60,000 bases of DNA from Apostichopus japonicus. Lineage: Eukaryota > Echinodermata > Holothuroidea > Aspidochirotida > Stichopodidae. Under the pieces are notes generated by a model. It was not told the DNA's origin. It searched no databases and saw nothing but the letters and a program-made list of their open reading frames with translations. This document shows, piece by piece, positions 34,245-45,020 of this stretch. The stretch covers positions 20,393,001-20,453,000 of the forward strand of contig NC_092569.1 in assembly GCF_037975245.1 (NCBI RefSeq). The letters are read 5' to 3'. How positions within the stretch are numbered: the stretch's first letter is position 1; every line of letters begins with the position of its first letter. The position numbers and the translations under genes were made by a program.

Positions 34245-34447
34245 CTATGACATTGCCAAGAAGACGAATCTCATTCAATAAATGTGTACTAACAGTACGG
34301 TAGTCATAGAGAATAACACTATAAATAGAATCAGTATGGTATATTATCCTGAAATTCTCTATCCCATATATGTTTGCATTATTCTCTAAAATATCCCGTC
34401 CGTTTATGAATAACATGTTATATGTTCGGTGGCAGACAACGCAATAC
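34245..34447 (-). CDS. Weak candidate exon (uncharacterised)
   Basis: Minus-strand open segment ending at CATAG|GTGAAAG and starting near AAAGATAG. It contains NGRDILENNANIYGIENFRI and YRTVSTHLLNEIRLLGN. Entry phase fits the candidate exon at 34705-34770. A run of this length also arises by chance in AT-rich DNA. Confidence 0.25.
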
Positions 34448-34704
34448 CTATCTTTAAGCAGTTATTGTGAAACGTATAGTAGACCACACTGTTAGTTTAA
34501 CAGCCCATTTCAATATCTTGTCGCTAACTCGATATATGGTTGATTGACTGTGACATATTTTAAATATTGTACAGCTTAACCCTGAATTCTTCCAACAAAT
34601 GGATTACAGTAGATTGTCTATGACGTCATCGCGGTAGATGTACTTTCAAATGCTTACATTTCCTTTAATCCTGGAGATGTGATACATTTGAAATGTCTGA
34701 CTAC

Positions 34705-34770
34705 CTGTTAATGTTCTCTATATTCAGAATGTCGCCGAAACGAAACTTGTCAATAGAAATATAATTTCCT
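34705..34770 (-). CDS. Weak candidate exon (uncharacterised)
   Basis: Minus-strand segment between CATCCGCAG and GTAGTC encoding GNYISIDKFRFGDILNIENI plus N. Only one frame is open. Confidence 0.25.
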
Positions 34771-35817
34771 CTGCGGATGAGCGAGTTAAACATTATTAAG
34801 AGAAACAATGAATCAGTTACATATTACTTACCATCATAACATCATTCACTCTGCTGTCGTCAAGTCATGAAGTTATATACAACCACATGGAGTTGTAGTT
34901 ACATTCAGGTCTAAGGACAGATACATTCACAAAATATCACCAAATTGAAACTATTCAAACTACATATGATGAAATGGGTTTGAACGATTCAGAAAATCCC
35001 CATCCCCTCCCCCTCCCCCCCCCCCCAAAAAAAGAATTTTTCAAGAAATTAATATCAGTCATCGAAATAACATTTTGAAGTTTAACAAAACGAAGTTTAT
35101 GACCAAGATGAAAAAATATTTTTAAAAAAAGCCACCTCTATTTAAATACATTTGAATAAACGGTTAAACACGATCACACTTCGTTCTTCTAGCAATATAC
35201 CTACAATTTCTATTTTCACCGTAAGGTCAAAGAGACGTAAAGTAAAATCCTTCACTCATGAAGTGTTGTTTATGGTTAGATAACACACATTACTGATCAT
35301 TATAAACTATATATAAACAATTAAACATGGCACTAACTAACCATAAGAATAGTCAAAGAAAAATTTGCGCACTCTACGTCAACACTTGTACTTTCTCAGT
35401 GGCAAAAGAAAATAATATTTCAATATCCTTTGGATTGCATAAGGCATTCTCTTATTTTTTTTCTTTTGTTATCCTTCTCCGTTTTTTTTATATTTTTCTG
35501 CTTCATTTGTCGTCGATACTCAACTTTGAACTTATTTTGCTTATTTTTTTGCACAACCATTAACATCGACAGTGCCCTTTCAGTTCACTATCTTTGTGTA
35601 ACAGTCACGTGTGGCAAGTGTCTGTCGTTAATAATGCAATCGATGTTCTCTATTCTACATTATGTATCCTGAGCTTGAAACATTCAGTAAATTCTTTCAG
35701 AAAACGTTCGTAAACATAAATATTATAGCAATAGATTTGCAGAATGATCGATCAAAATAGCAAGAAACACATCGCGTGTCTTGACTTGTACCTAACACAG
35801 AGAATCTTTCCACTAAC

Positions 35818-35920
35818 CTGCTTCTGTTTTACCACAAGTTTTACGACAGATCAATAGAAGGCTAATTGCTCGGTTCAAATCTTCCTCTGGAAGACATGCC
35901 AAACTCTTTTTAAGACTTGG
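35818..35920 (-). CDS. Candidate exon of an unidentified minus-strand gene
   Basis: Minus-strand segment between TCTATGTTAG and GTTAGT with one open frame: PSLKKSLACLPEEDLNRAIS then LLLICRKTCGKTEA. It has an amphipathic, helix-like pattern typical of real protein. The phrase LPEEDLNRAI recalls small helical domains but I cannot name a family. It does not join in phase directly to the other candidates, so at least one exon would be missing. Confidence 0.3.
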
Positions 35921-36049
35921 CTAACATAGACAACTTCATCGAAGAATTGATCGGCGTCCACCAAACAAAGTCTTCATAGACGTGGCATCCTACAGTAATC
36001 TCCATCACTCAGAAATACTAGTCATACAAACACTGTCGTCATACACACA

Positions 36050-36905
36050 TTGTCATGTTACAGACACTATCGATCCATACAGTGCCAACATAGAGACGTT
36101 GTCGACTTACAGACATTGTCATGTGACAGACACTATCGACATACATGCCGACATAGAGACGTTGTCGACTTACAGACATGGTCATGTTACAGACACCATC
36201 GATCCATACAGTGCCGACATAGAGACGTTGTCGACCCAAGACATGGTAATGTTACAGACACCATCGATCCATACAGTGCCAACATAGAGACGTTGTCGAC
36301 TTACAGACATGGTCATGTTACAGACACCATCGATCCATACAGTGCCGACATAGAGACGTTGTCGACTTACAGACATGGTCATGTTACAGACACCATCGAT
36401 CCATACAGTGCCGACATAGAGACGTTGTCGACTTACAGACATGGTCATGTTACAGACACCATCGATCCATACAGTGCCAACATAGAGACGTTGTCGACTT
36501 ACATACATGGTCATGTTACAGACACCATCGATCCATACAGTGCCAACATAGAGACGGTGTCGACTTACAGACATGGTCATGTTACAGACACCATCGATCC
36601 ATACAGTGCCAACATAGAGACGTTGTCGACTTACAGACATGGTCATGTTACAGACACCATCGATCCATACAGTGCCAACATAGAGACGTTGTCGACTTAC
36701 ATACATGGTCATGTTACAGACACCATCGATCCATACAGTGCCAACATAGAGACGGTGTCGACTTACAGACATGGTCATGTTACAGACACCATCGATCCAT
36801 ACAGTGCCAACATAGAGACGTTGTCGACTTACAGACGTTGTCGACTTACAGACATGGTCATGTTACAGACACTATCGACATACATGCCGACATAGAGACG
36901 TTGTC
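36050..36905. repeat. 66-bp minisatellite with three-unit higher-order repeat
   Basis: About 12-13 copies of a 66-bp unit (containing GACACCATCGATCCATACAG and AGAGACGTTGTCGACTTACA). In the right half the variants ACATACATGG, GACGGTGTCG and the standard form recur in the same order twice, giving a 198-bp higher-order period. Because 66 is a multiple of 3, long open frames of 281 and 198 codons exist on both strands; they are repeat translations. Confidence 0.92.
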
Positions 36906-37720
36906 GACATTAAGACATTGACTTTATACAAACACCCATAATTATTCATTATCGTCATATAAACACTGTCGTCATGAATACAGTCTACATACAACATCTC
37001 ATGTGAAATGACACTATCGCCTTAAAATCAGCGTCCTTGTGCTTTCGCTATATTTCATTTACATACAATCATCATACAAACACTGTCTCAAGAACAAAAT
37101 GCTCGTCATACGACACTGTCGCCTTATAACATGGTCGTCATACATACAGTGTCGTCATGTATTCACTATGGTCATATAAACACTATCGTCATGTCAACAC
37201 GTGCTGTCGTCATATAAACATGTAATATCGTCACATAAATACGGTCGTCATGTAAACGCTCTCTTAATGCAAACACCCTCGTCATACGAAACTGCCTCTC
37301 CGCTGTCATCATGTATTCACTGTCGTCATGTAAACACCGTCTTCCTGTAAACACTATTTTCATACAAACATTCTCGTCACACGACACTGTCATCACATAA
37401 ACACCGTCTTCAATGGAAGTACTGCTGTCATACAAACACCCTCGCCATACGACACTCTCTTCGTACAAACTCTCTCCTCATACGAACACTGTTATCATGT
37501 ATTCACTATCGTCACATTAACAATGTCGTTATATAGACAATGTTGTCAAACAGATATTGTCGTCATACATTACACTGTTGCCATACATTGCACTCCTGCC
37601 ATGCGACACTGCCGTCATGAAACAACTGTCGTCATACAAACACAGTCGACAGACTGGCAATGTCGACATACAGACAATGTTGTAATGCAAATGCTTTCCT
37701 AACACTGTCATCCGGGTATT
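36906..37720. repeat. Degenerate repeat zone, GTCGTCATAC-type units
   Basis: Irregular, roughly 15-25-nt recurrence of AAACACTGTCGTCAT-like words, adjoining the 66-bp array and sharing words with it. It looks like an older, decayed array. It lies in the 3' flank of the membrane-protein gene. Confidence 0.6.
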
Positions 37721-37805
37721 TACTGTTCCCTTAACTCCATTCGGTTTCGTTTTACCAGGAAGCGGTTGGTCAGAAACTCCACCGTGTAACTATGTTACTT
37801 TTCCA

Positions 37806-38250
37806 TTAAAGTTCCACAGTATCGTCTGCGAACGATTGAAGATCATTGTCTGAGCGAATGCTCCTATCAGGATCTCCTAATTCGTCACTTCCGGAACCAT
37901 GGATACCAGAATCTTTGGTGGAGCCGTGACTAGCGGACAATCCTGGTGAGGCGTACATGGGATTAACATTGAGATCATTATCATCATCGTCCAACTCCAA
38001 GGTTGCTACTAGCCCATGGTTGGTCCCCGAATGATAATCAGAAATAGAGGGCGATATGTCTATATTACCGTTAACCTCTGGGTCATAGTTATCGTTCGTT
38101 AAATGCGTAGTTCTGAGGTCAAGGTTCATCGGTTCTAATTCTTGTTCGTCGATACCGTCATTAGCCTTAAAGATCCAAGCTCCTCCACCTGGATCGTTTC
38201 TCGGTAGAGTGTTGCCCATCTCCAGATCCATTTTGTCGTACTTTCCTCTC
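37806..38250 (-). CDS. Membrane protein last exon: cytoplasmic tail
   Basis: Acceptor TTCTTTTCAG. Encodes GKYDKMDLEMGNTLP and on to DDTVEL with stop TAA at 37808-37806. Acidic and without predicted domains. Contains LELDDDDNDLN, NPMYASPG and KDSGIHGSGSDE. Phase 2 in. Confidence 0.8.
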
Positions 38251-41200
38251 CTGAAAAGAAAGCAATCAAGAGAATTATTGGAGATTATATCAACATTTCA
38301 ACTATGGGTATCTCGTCTATAACTTGACTAGATCAAGTTAGGGTTTTCCTAATCTTGTTCATTAAACATTCGAATTATTGCCGGGCGTCTGAACATATGC
38401 TTTCACAAAGGTGCGAAAGGAACAAGCTGATAAATTACATGTTTTCTGTCATTTCTTTTTCGCGCTTTTTTTCACTACCTTGATGCCCTTTCGAAGTATC
38501 CAAAATTGCCCATTAAATGCTGAAAAATTGTCATGGTGCCCCGACATTTCAATGAAAATCCAATTATATACTAATTTGACCATAAGAAAAGAAACACTTG
38601 TTGGACCCTACTCTTAAATCGGGACATGGTCTGAAGGATAATGCAACAAATATCGCAAATATTTTGACCATAGCATGCAAACATACCGGGCATCCTTTCA
38701 GTAAATAGATTGGCCAACATTAAAAATCGATTCTGGCAATCTATAAGACTATACTAATTTCGTAAATATTAAAATAATATTAATAAAGACAAAATTCCGA
38801 ATAAATTACAACTTAAAAGTTAACACAGAGAATATTCTCTTGCTGATTCATACGAGGTAAACCTACCGTCAAGAATTTTCTTTCGAAAAAAAGACAGAAA
38901 GAAAAATATGATTCGTCTGAAATTGTGCACTTTATAGACCAAATACAATCCCCTTATGATGAAACGATGACGACGCAGAAAAAAAAGAGAAATAGGAAAG
39001 GAAAAAGCAAAACACACACGGAAGGAAAATGTGCTTTCTGTCTTCATTAATTCGACTTACCCCTTCTTAAATTTGACAAATCGAGACGGTTTCTCGGAGC
39101 GCTTCTTACAGCAATAAAAGACAATTGCAGCGATCAATATAAGTAATGCGAGGATGATTATAACCGTGGTTATAATAATGACCAAAAACTCCAGGGCAAC
39201 TGTTGAGAAGAAAGACAAAAACGAAAAGGAAACATTGGAGAAACGAATTGACCATTTAGAATAGTTGATACGACGTTATACGCTATAAATCAAAACACTG
39301 ATGTACAGGACCGGTACACAGGGGGTGGGGTGATCCCCCTGTCCCACGTACAGGTTATCGACCCCTCCCCGCCGCATCTGTGTCACCATCACGTGTACAA
39401 ATCCGAAGAGTTAAAGGACAAGAGTATTGTGCCCCTTTTTCCCTAAATTGTTGGTGGCCCTCCAACAAACAATTGGCTACGGCCTGCTTACGAGCAAGTG
39501 ACCGTTTATGTTCACTTTGTAGAAACATTTATTGCAAATTACCACGATTTCCATTAACACTAAGAAGACATACGTTTGTCACGAATTTCACTGCGTCGTC
39601 TAACAAGTTATACTTGACTGAATTACTTAAGATCTTGGCCTCAATTAGAGAATTGAACCACTCACGAGCATCTTCAGTTGTATCATGGCCAGATCCTCCA
39701 GTCATGTTAGCTGTAATGGAGACATCTGCTGGTGTAAGACTGACGTCATCCGTCGCGATGCCTTGACTGATTGGTAGTAGAGACGTTGTCGCAAGATTGA
39801 CGTTATCTACCGCGTCATCCTCAATGGATGTCTCCGTTGTGGCGATACCAGCAGATTCCGTGCTTCCGCCTTGTGTAGCTCGCTTTGTCGTTGGCTCATT
39901 TTGAGGCTTCGTCGGAGATATGACAACATCTGGAGTAGATACCAATTGTGTTGTCGTCGGGTCTTGAAGCGACGATATATCGGTCGTCAAAATTGTTGAG
40001 TGTGGTGAGTCTGTTCCCGAAGGAAGAGCTGAATTGGATTGCGGAGAGTCCGTCTGTGCCTCAGTAGAGACAAAAGTTGAAGCTGTATAGAAATAAAAAA
40101 TGATAAACAGTAGATGAAAAACGAAAAATATTAAGTCACGTGATAACCATATTAATTCCCCCAACATGCTGAGGACAGTATATGCATAAATGTTAATTAT
40201 ATGGACTGATCAAGGGGCTTACAGTGTGTTAACCCCCTCCCCCTCCCATTACCCCCACCCTCGCCGAAAAAAACATTAAGGTCGTTAATAGGCTGTGCAC
40301 AATCATGAGTGCATACTAATTATGGACCTAATTTTAATCCGATATGTCTCAGAATGTACCATTTCGCTTTTACAATTGTACGCATTTGTTTATCCATCCA
40401 TCCTACCAAACTAGAAGACAACATATGCGCCAGCGTTATTCCAGCAACGTCACACATCATAAGGCAAAAAATACCAAATAATTGATAAAAATTGCCATTG
40501 TCTTATATACATGCAGGCAATCTCGTAGCGAAATGTATTACGTCATTACCATGGTAATGATGATCCGTAAATACATAAGGTCAGATAACGTTCAGTATGT
40601 ATATATTTACTGAATCAGTATATCGGCTTGACAGAGTCCGCCCTGAGTTAATACATGGAAAATCTATCATACCGGTGCGTACTGTACTTCACCAATCAAT
40701 TTTTTCCCCAAACCTAGTGCATGAATGGCTATACCAGCACTTTCCCTAATTAAATATATCATGTATTGTGTCTGCTGTGACTGAAGGAAACTGCCTCTAT
40801 TATATATATATTTTTTTCCAATTACGGATGGACAGTGTATGGTGTTTATCTCTGTTTATTAGCAACGATAATACACTTATTGAAAACTGCGACATATCAC
40901 CCAAACAACATGTATTACAAAAAGGCATGAATATGATGATGGACGCTTTGTGTTTGTAAATTATTTGCGGTCTAGTTTGATTTTCAACCGAGTAGAAGTA
41001 ATATTGATTATATGTGTAGGTATAGACATGCATTGTTCCCAGACTGTGGAAGACACAGTTAACTATACACGATAAGCTCATTCAGTTTCAATAGAATGGA
41101 GAGAAAAAAAACATGTTCGACGTTCGGTATAAACAATTAACTTTTGGCTATAGCATGTTAACCACAAATGGGTTTGAGGAAGCAGTTAGCAATATCTAAC

Positions 41201-42714
41201 ATAAACTGCCATTTGGAGACAAACTGATTATGTACATAGGCCTAAGTCGATTGCAAAAACTCGATGTATACGTTACAGGTGTATCCTACTTAAAAATTCA
41301 GCTATACTTTCTCTTTGCATGTTTCCTCCTATCTGAATGAATATTTAGATTGATCAAACGGACAGGTGGATCGGCTTAAAAATATTTCACATCTGGAGAG
41401 TTATTCTTATGAGTTCTTTAGAAAGAAGGTGGGCGGACTTCCATATACATACGCAGCTGCAACCCAGCTAACAGTATTCATGCTACATATACTAGACAAT
41501 CACGAACATATTCCAAAGTAATAAAATGCCTACAAGCGAAATCAACAGGCGGCAGTCACCTATAATTGCCAAACATACTGAATAACCACATTTATTGATA
41601 TTCAAGTACTAAATTATTTTCACTTCGAATAAGAGGATCAAAAGGGTCAGATTTTCAAACATATCCTATAGTGCGTAGGCCTATACCCCTCTGGCAGCCC
41701 GGGCAAGGCTTCACCGGCTGGCTCCTAGACGGTTCGTATTCCCACCATGAGTAGAAATGAAAGCAATATAACTAAAGATTATGGCCATACTTGCCTGGAA
41801 TCTCGCAAGGTTTGTTAAATGTGGCGACAGCAAGAACACTTGTTTTCACCACAACATGTACATATATTTCGAATACTCCTACATACAGATGTACATATTA
41901 TACATGGTCTAGTACTTCGTTGGATCAACGATCATTTACTTGATAGTAATGATTCCCGTTCATAACAGAGAATAATATTATAGCTATATATGTTTCACTG
42001 TAAACTTTTCATTCCTATGTACAGATAATAATGACATTTAATTTAACATTTTTTAAATACGGCAAATTTAACTGAGATGCATGGATAACATAAAAACGAT
42101 ACATAAACTGTTGGCCTATACAATATATAGTGTGTTTCTTTCCAAGCTTGTAAGAGTTTTCAGATAAAATGAAGTATTAATATCACTTTATCTAGTATTG
42201 CTACTCACAGAAATAGGCATAAGACTATAGTGCTTCCCGTTTTGTACTGCATACAGCATAATGGAGGGTATGAAATGAGAACAATGCCTTTTTATTGCTT
42301 ATACTTTGTAGGTATATCACTAATAAAATATCCGTCTAAAAGGATATTGTCAACAGTCGACATGGATCTATATACACACCATCACACAGTGTAAACTGAT
42401 ATTTTTTCTTTGTTTATGGATTATTAATATTTGTTATCCTCAATAAATCGATAAATATTACTGATCCAACTTTTAAAGGTATAACTAATATACTTTATAT
42501 ACACGTAGCTATATAGACATGCGACTCAACACTCGGCATGTACCCATCCATATACACACACGTACATTGCGCAATGTTACAGATCTTTACTGCACATAAC
42601 CTAATAGGGTACTGTATATGAGATATGAGACCTACCTAGAACCGTAATGAGAAGTAACCCAGCTGTGATGCCGTGATCCCTGTGGGCAGTGGTTGACCTT
42701 TGTGCACTCCACAT
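37806..42714 (-). CDS. Type I single-pass membrane protein with mucin-like ectodomain (4 coding exons)
   Basis: Reading right to left: 42714-42636, 40082-39543, 39199-39061 and 38250-37806, 1203 nt, 400 aa, phases 1, 1, 2. Residues 1-27 form a signal peptide (core GITAGLLLITVLA). Residues 28-207 are rich in Ser, Thr, Pro, Asp and Glu with one NMT glycosylation site, so probably heavily O-glycosylated. About 209-235 is a membrane helix (FLVIIITTVIIILALLILIA and onward), followed by CCKKR. The tail (236-400) is acidic with tyrosines in YDKM (257), YDPE (308), YHSG (325) and YASP (352), a DSGIHGS phosphodegron-like motif (366-372), and the C-terminal VEL of a class II PDZ ligand. The family is not recognised. 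A receptor or adhesion role is inference from the layout. Confidence 0.78.
39061..39199 (-). CDS. Membrane protein exon 3: transmembrane segment
   Basis: Acceptor TCTCAACAG, donor GTAAGT. Only one frame is open: it encodes ALEFLVIIITTVIIILALLI, LIAAIVFYCC and then KKRSEKPSRFVKFKKG. Basic residues after the helix fit an inside C-terminus. Phase 1 in, phase 2 out. Confidence 0.87.
39543..40082 (-). CDS. Membrane protein exon 2: Ser/Thr-rich ectodomain
   Basis: Acceptor TTCTATACAG. Encodes STFVSTEAQTDSPQSNSALP and onward, with SITANMTGGS and a less repetitive end DAREWFNSLIEAKILSNSVK. The 3' end is chosen at CGTG|GTAATT because it gives the phase 1 needed by exon 3. A stronger-looking GTATGT at 39573 would end in phase 0 and would need an extra exon. 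Confidence 0.7.
42636..42714 (-). CDS. Membrane protein exon 1: signal peptide
   Basis: ATG at 42714, encodes MWSAQRSTTAHRDHGITAGL and LLITVL, donor GTAGGT in phase 1. The split codon with exon 2 gives Ala. A typical exon layout for a secreted or membrane protein. Confidence 0.78.
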
Positions 42715-44404
42715 TGTGTGTGAGAACTGCGCTCTCAGTACATCAAGTTCTCAATTTTACAAATATCCGATTTGCCTTGCGTCGATCGACAGGCATATGA
42801 TGAGCTTGTAGTAACCGAACTAGAAGCTGCTGTAAATGTTATTGCTGAAACTTTATCCATCCGTTTTCTCTATGAAAGAGGGATTTAAAGTGGACGTTGA
42901 GTTCCTCACCACAAAAAAATGGGATTCAATTGTCGAAAAGTGTTTTTTACTGACTGACGTGAGTCAAAGAATAGTTTACATCCGTCAAAATAATTCTCAA
43001 GAGAGCGGAAGAGTTTAGAAAGCCAGATAATTGTCGGTGTACTCACATTAATGACATAGGCCTATAGCAATGTACACATATCGTAGAGCAAGTGTAAATA
43101 AACATATATTGTCACTGAAGTAAATTTTTTTCGATGTCCTCCGGGCAGAAACAACTCAGACTGAAACATATAATATATCAAAGTTTCTCTCGAATAATTT
43201 TCCCTTCTCTCACAACTGCTGAACTAATTTTTTGAGACATGTGGGTTAAAAGTGCAGTTCCGCTAATCATATCTCCCACTGGGTGGTACGCTGGTGATAA
43301 AGTCCTATACGTAGTTTACCCAGTTCCGCTTTGCATGCGGCTTACTTAGGCCTATATGAGCAGTATAGTCCAATGGTTGACTAGGAATATACCTTTAACG
43401 TTATACTTTTAACTGGGGCGATATGAATGTCTTTCTCAGGCTAGACTTCGCTCGTATAGCTGTCTGTACTAATTCCGTTAAATCGCTGGTATATGCAACA
43501 CTGTCGTGCCCTACGGTGTGCTTACTGTATATAGGTTATACGGTAGGCCTACTATCGCAAACTGCACACAGAAGAACTACCGTGCAAGAGAAACAACAAG
43601 TTGTTCTACTGAAAAGGTAAACAGGTGCTGTGGCATTCCGTATTTCTTACTCTAGGAACTTTACACACTGAAGTGTGAAGTGTTTGCGTTGATCTACGAT
43701 CGCTCTGATTTTAATATTGTGAATCTGTGAAGCATAGCTTTCCTTTGATAGATTAGTTGTAGAATTCACGTAGGATAAGTGAATTATACTGTATGCGCCC
43801 TCAAAAGCTTGCTTAATCAACCGGGAAACATCCATCCCCACAATAAATTGGTCAAAAGATCGTTCTCAATAGTTGCGATAAACAATTCTGAGATCTACAT
43901 CAAACTGCAAAGTTTTAAATCTCACCTACGAAAGTTCGTCAAGTGTTCATTAGTTTCCATGGTTTCGGTGAAATTCAAAGCAAAATGTTACGTAATGTCA
44001 TTTGATAAAAAAATATGGGTCTAATTAGCATCTGAAGAGAAATATCACTATGATAGTAAATGTTGTAACTCGTCTGAAATAGAATTCTTGTTTTGTCCGG
44101 CTGTGATTTGTCGGTCAGGTACCATGACTCCCTGCTATGGCCTTAGTACATCATATCCCCTCTTAGAATTTGCTGTTAGTGTAATGACCACCAAGACGGG
44201 CTTTCCTGGTAAATGAAAGAAAATGATTCAGACAGTTAATCTGGTTGACAATATGTAGCTAAACGACTTTTCTTACAGTGAGAAACCAAATAGAACAAAA
44301 CAATAAGTTGCACCCAGAAACCCCCCCCCTTTATTTATTTTTTTTTGGTGGGGGGGTACGTTCGAGTAAGCTACTGCAGTACCAATTGTAGCTTAAGAAT
44401 CCGA
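42715..44404. other. No further gene seen; upstream flank of membrane-protein gene
   Basis: Should contain the 5' UTR and promoter of the minus-strand membrane-protein gene, but no TATA box or start site can be singled out. Short plus-strand open frames at 42836-43018 and 43423-43620 have no supporting context. Confidence 0.4.

Positions 44405-44466
<62 letters not shown>
44405..44466. repeat. (TA)n array
   Basis: About 31 TA units. Confidence 0.9.
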
Positions 44467-44469
<3 letters not shown>

Positions 44470-44579
44470 AATAACGGAAAAACTGTTAAACAACTATGCT
44501 GCATCTAGAGAAAGGCTGGATCTCGAATGAGATACAATAATTGAATTAGGTAGAGATTGGAAGTAAAACAGCCAATGCT

Positions 44580-44700
44580 TGGTTTTTGCAGAGCTTTCGA
44601 GCAAAACTATCTCTTCTTCAGTGCATGATCACCGAAAGTGACAAGGAGTAGCAGGAATTGAAACTATTTTATAGAGAAGATTGTTGGCATGGTTGTAAAG
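44580..44700 (-). mobile_element. Probable Penelope-like element terminal fragment
   Basis: On the minus strand CACTGAAGAAGAGATAGTTT runs into TGCTCGAAAGCTC: CTGAAGA, a GAG/CTC hairpin, then GAAAG. This is the third such motif in the window. It sits between two (TA)n arrays (44405 and 44956). Confidence 0.4.
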
Positions 44701-44952
44701 TCAAAGCGACTTACTGATTTCTGCTGAATTGAGCAGAAGTTTTAGAAATTCGGAATATTTTAATCCGATTCCGTCGTAATTGCAAATGAATTGTTTTGGT
44801 TTATCTGGGACGGCAGATCGTTTCTGATGTTTAAACCGAATGGTGCCGTGGTCTTTAGTTTAGTTCCCAGAATTTTTTTTCCTTTCCTAGATTTATCTGT
44901 CCAAGAATCGTTCTGGTCAATGGCAATAACACGCAAATTCTCAATTGAATGA

Positions 44953-44955
<3 letters not shown>

Positions 44956-45009
<54 letters not shown>

Positions 45010-45020
45010 TAGATAGATAG
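44956..45020. repeat. (TA)n and (GATA)n array
   Basis: TA run to 45006, then GATA repeats. Confidence 0.9.

Noticed and set aside
36050-36895. 281-codon open frame (+) and 198-codon frame (-)
   Set aside because: Both are translations of the 66-bp minisatellite, open only because 66 is a multiple of three. No start context or non-repeat domain.
39380-39766. 128-codon plus-strand frame
   Set aside because: Antisense shadow of the ectodomain exon, which has splice sites and a matching downstream membrane exon.
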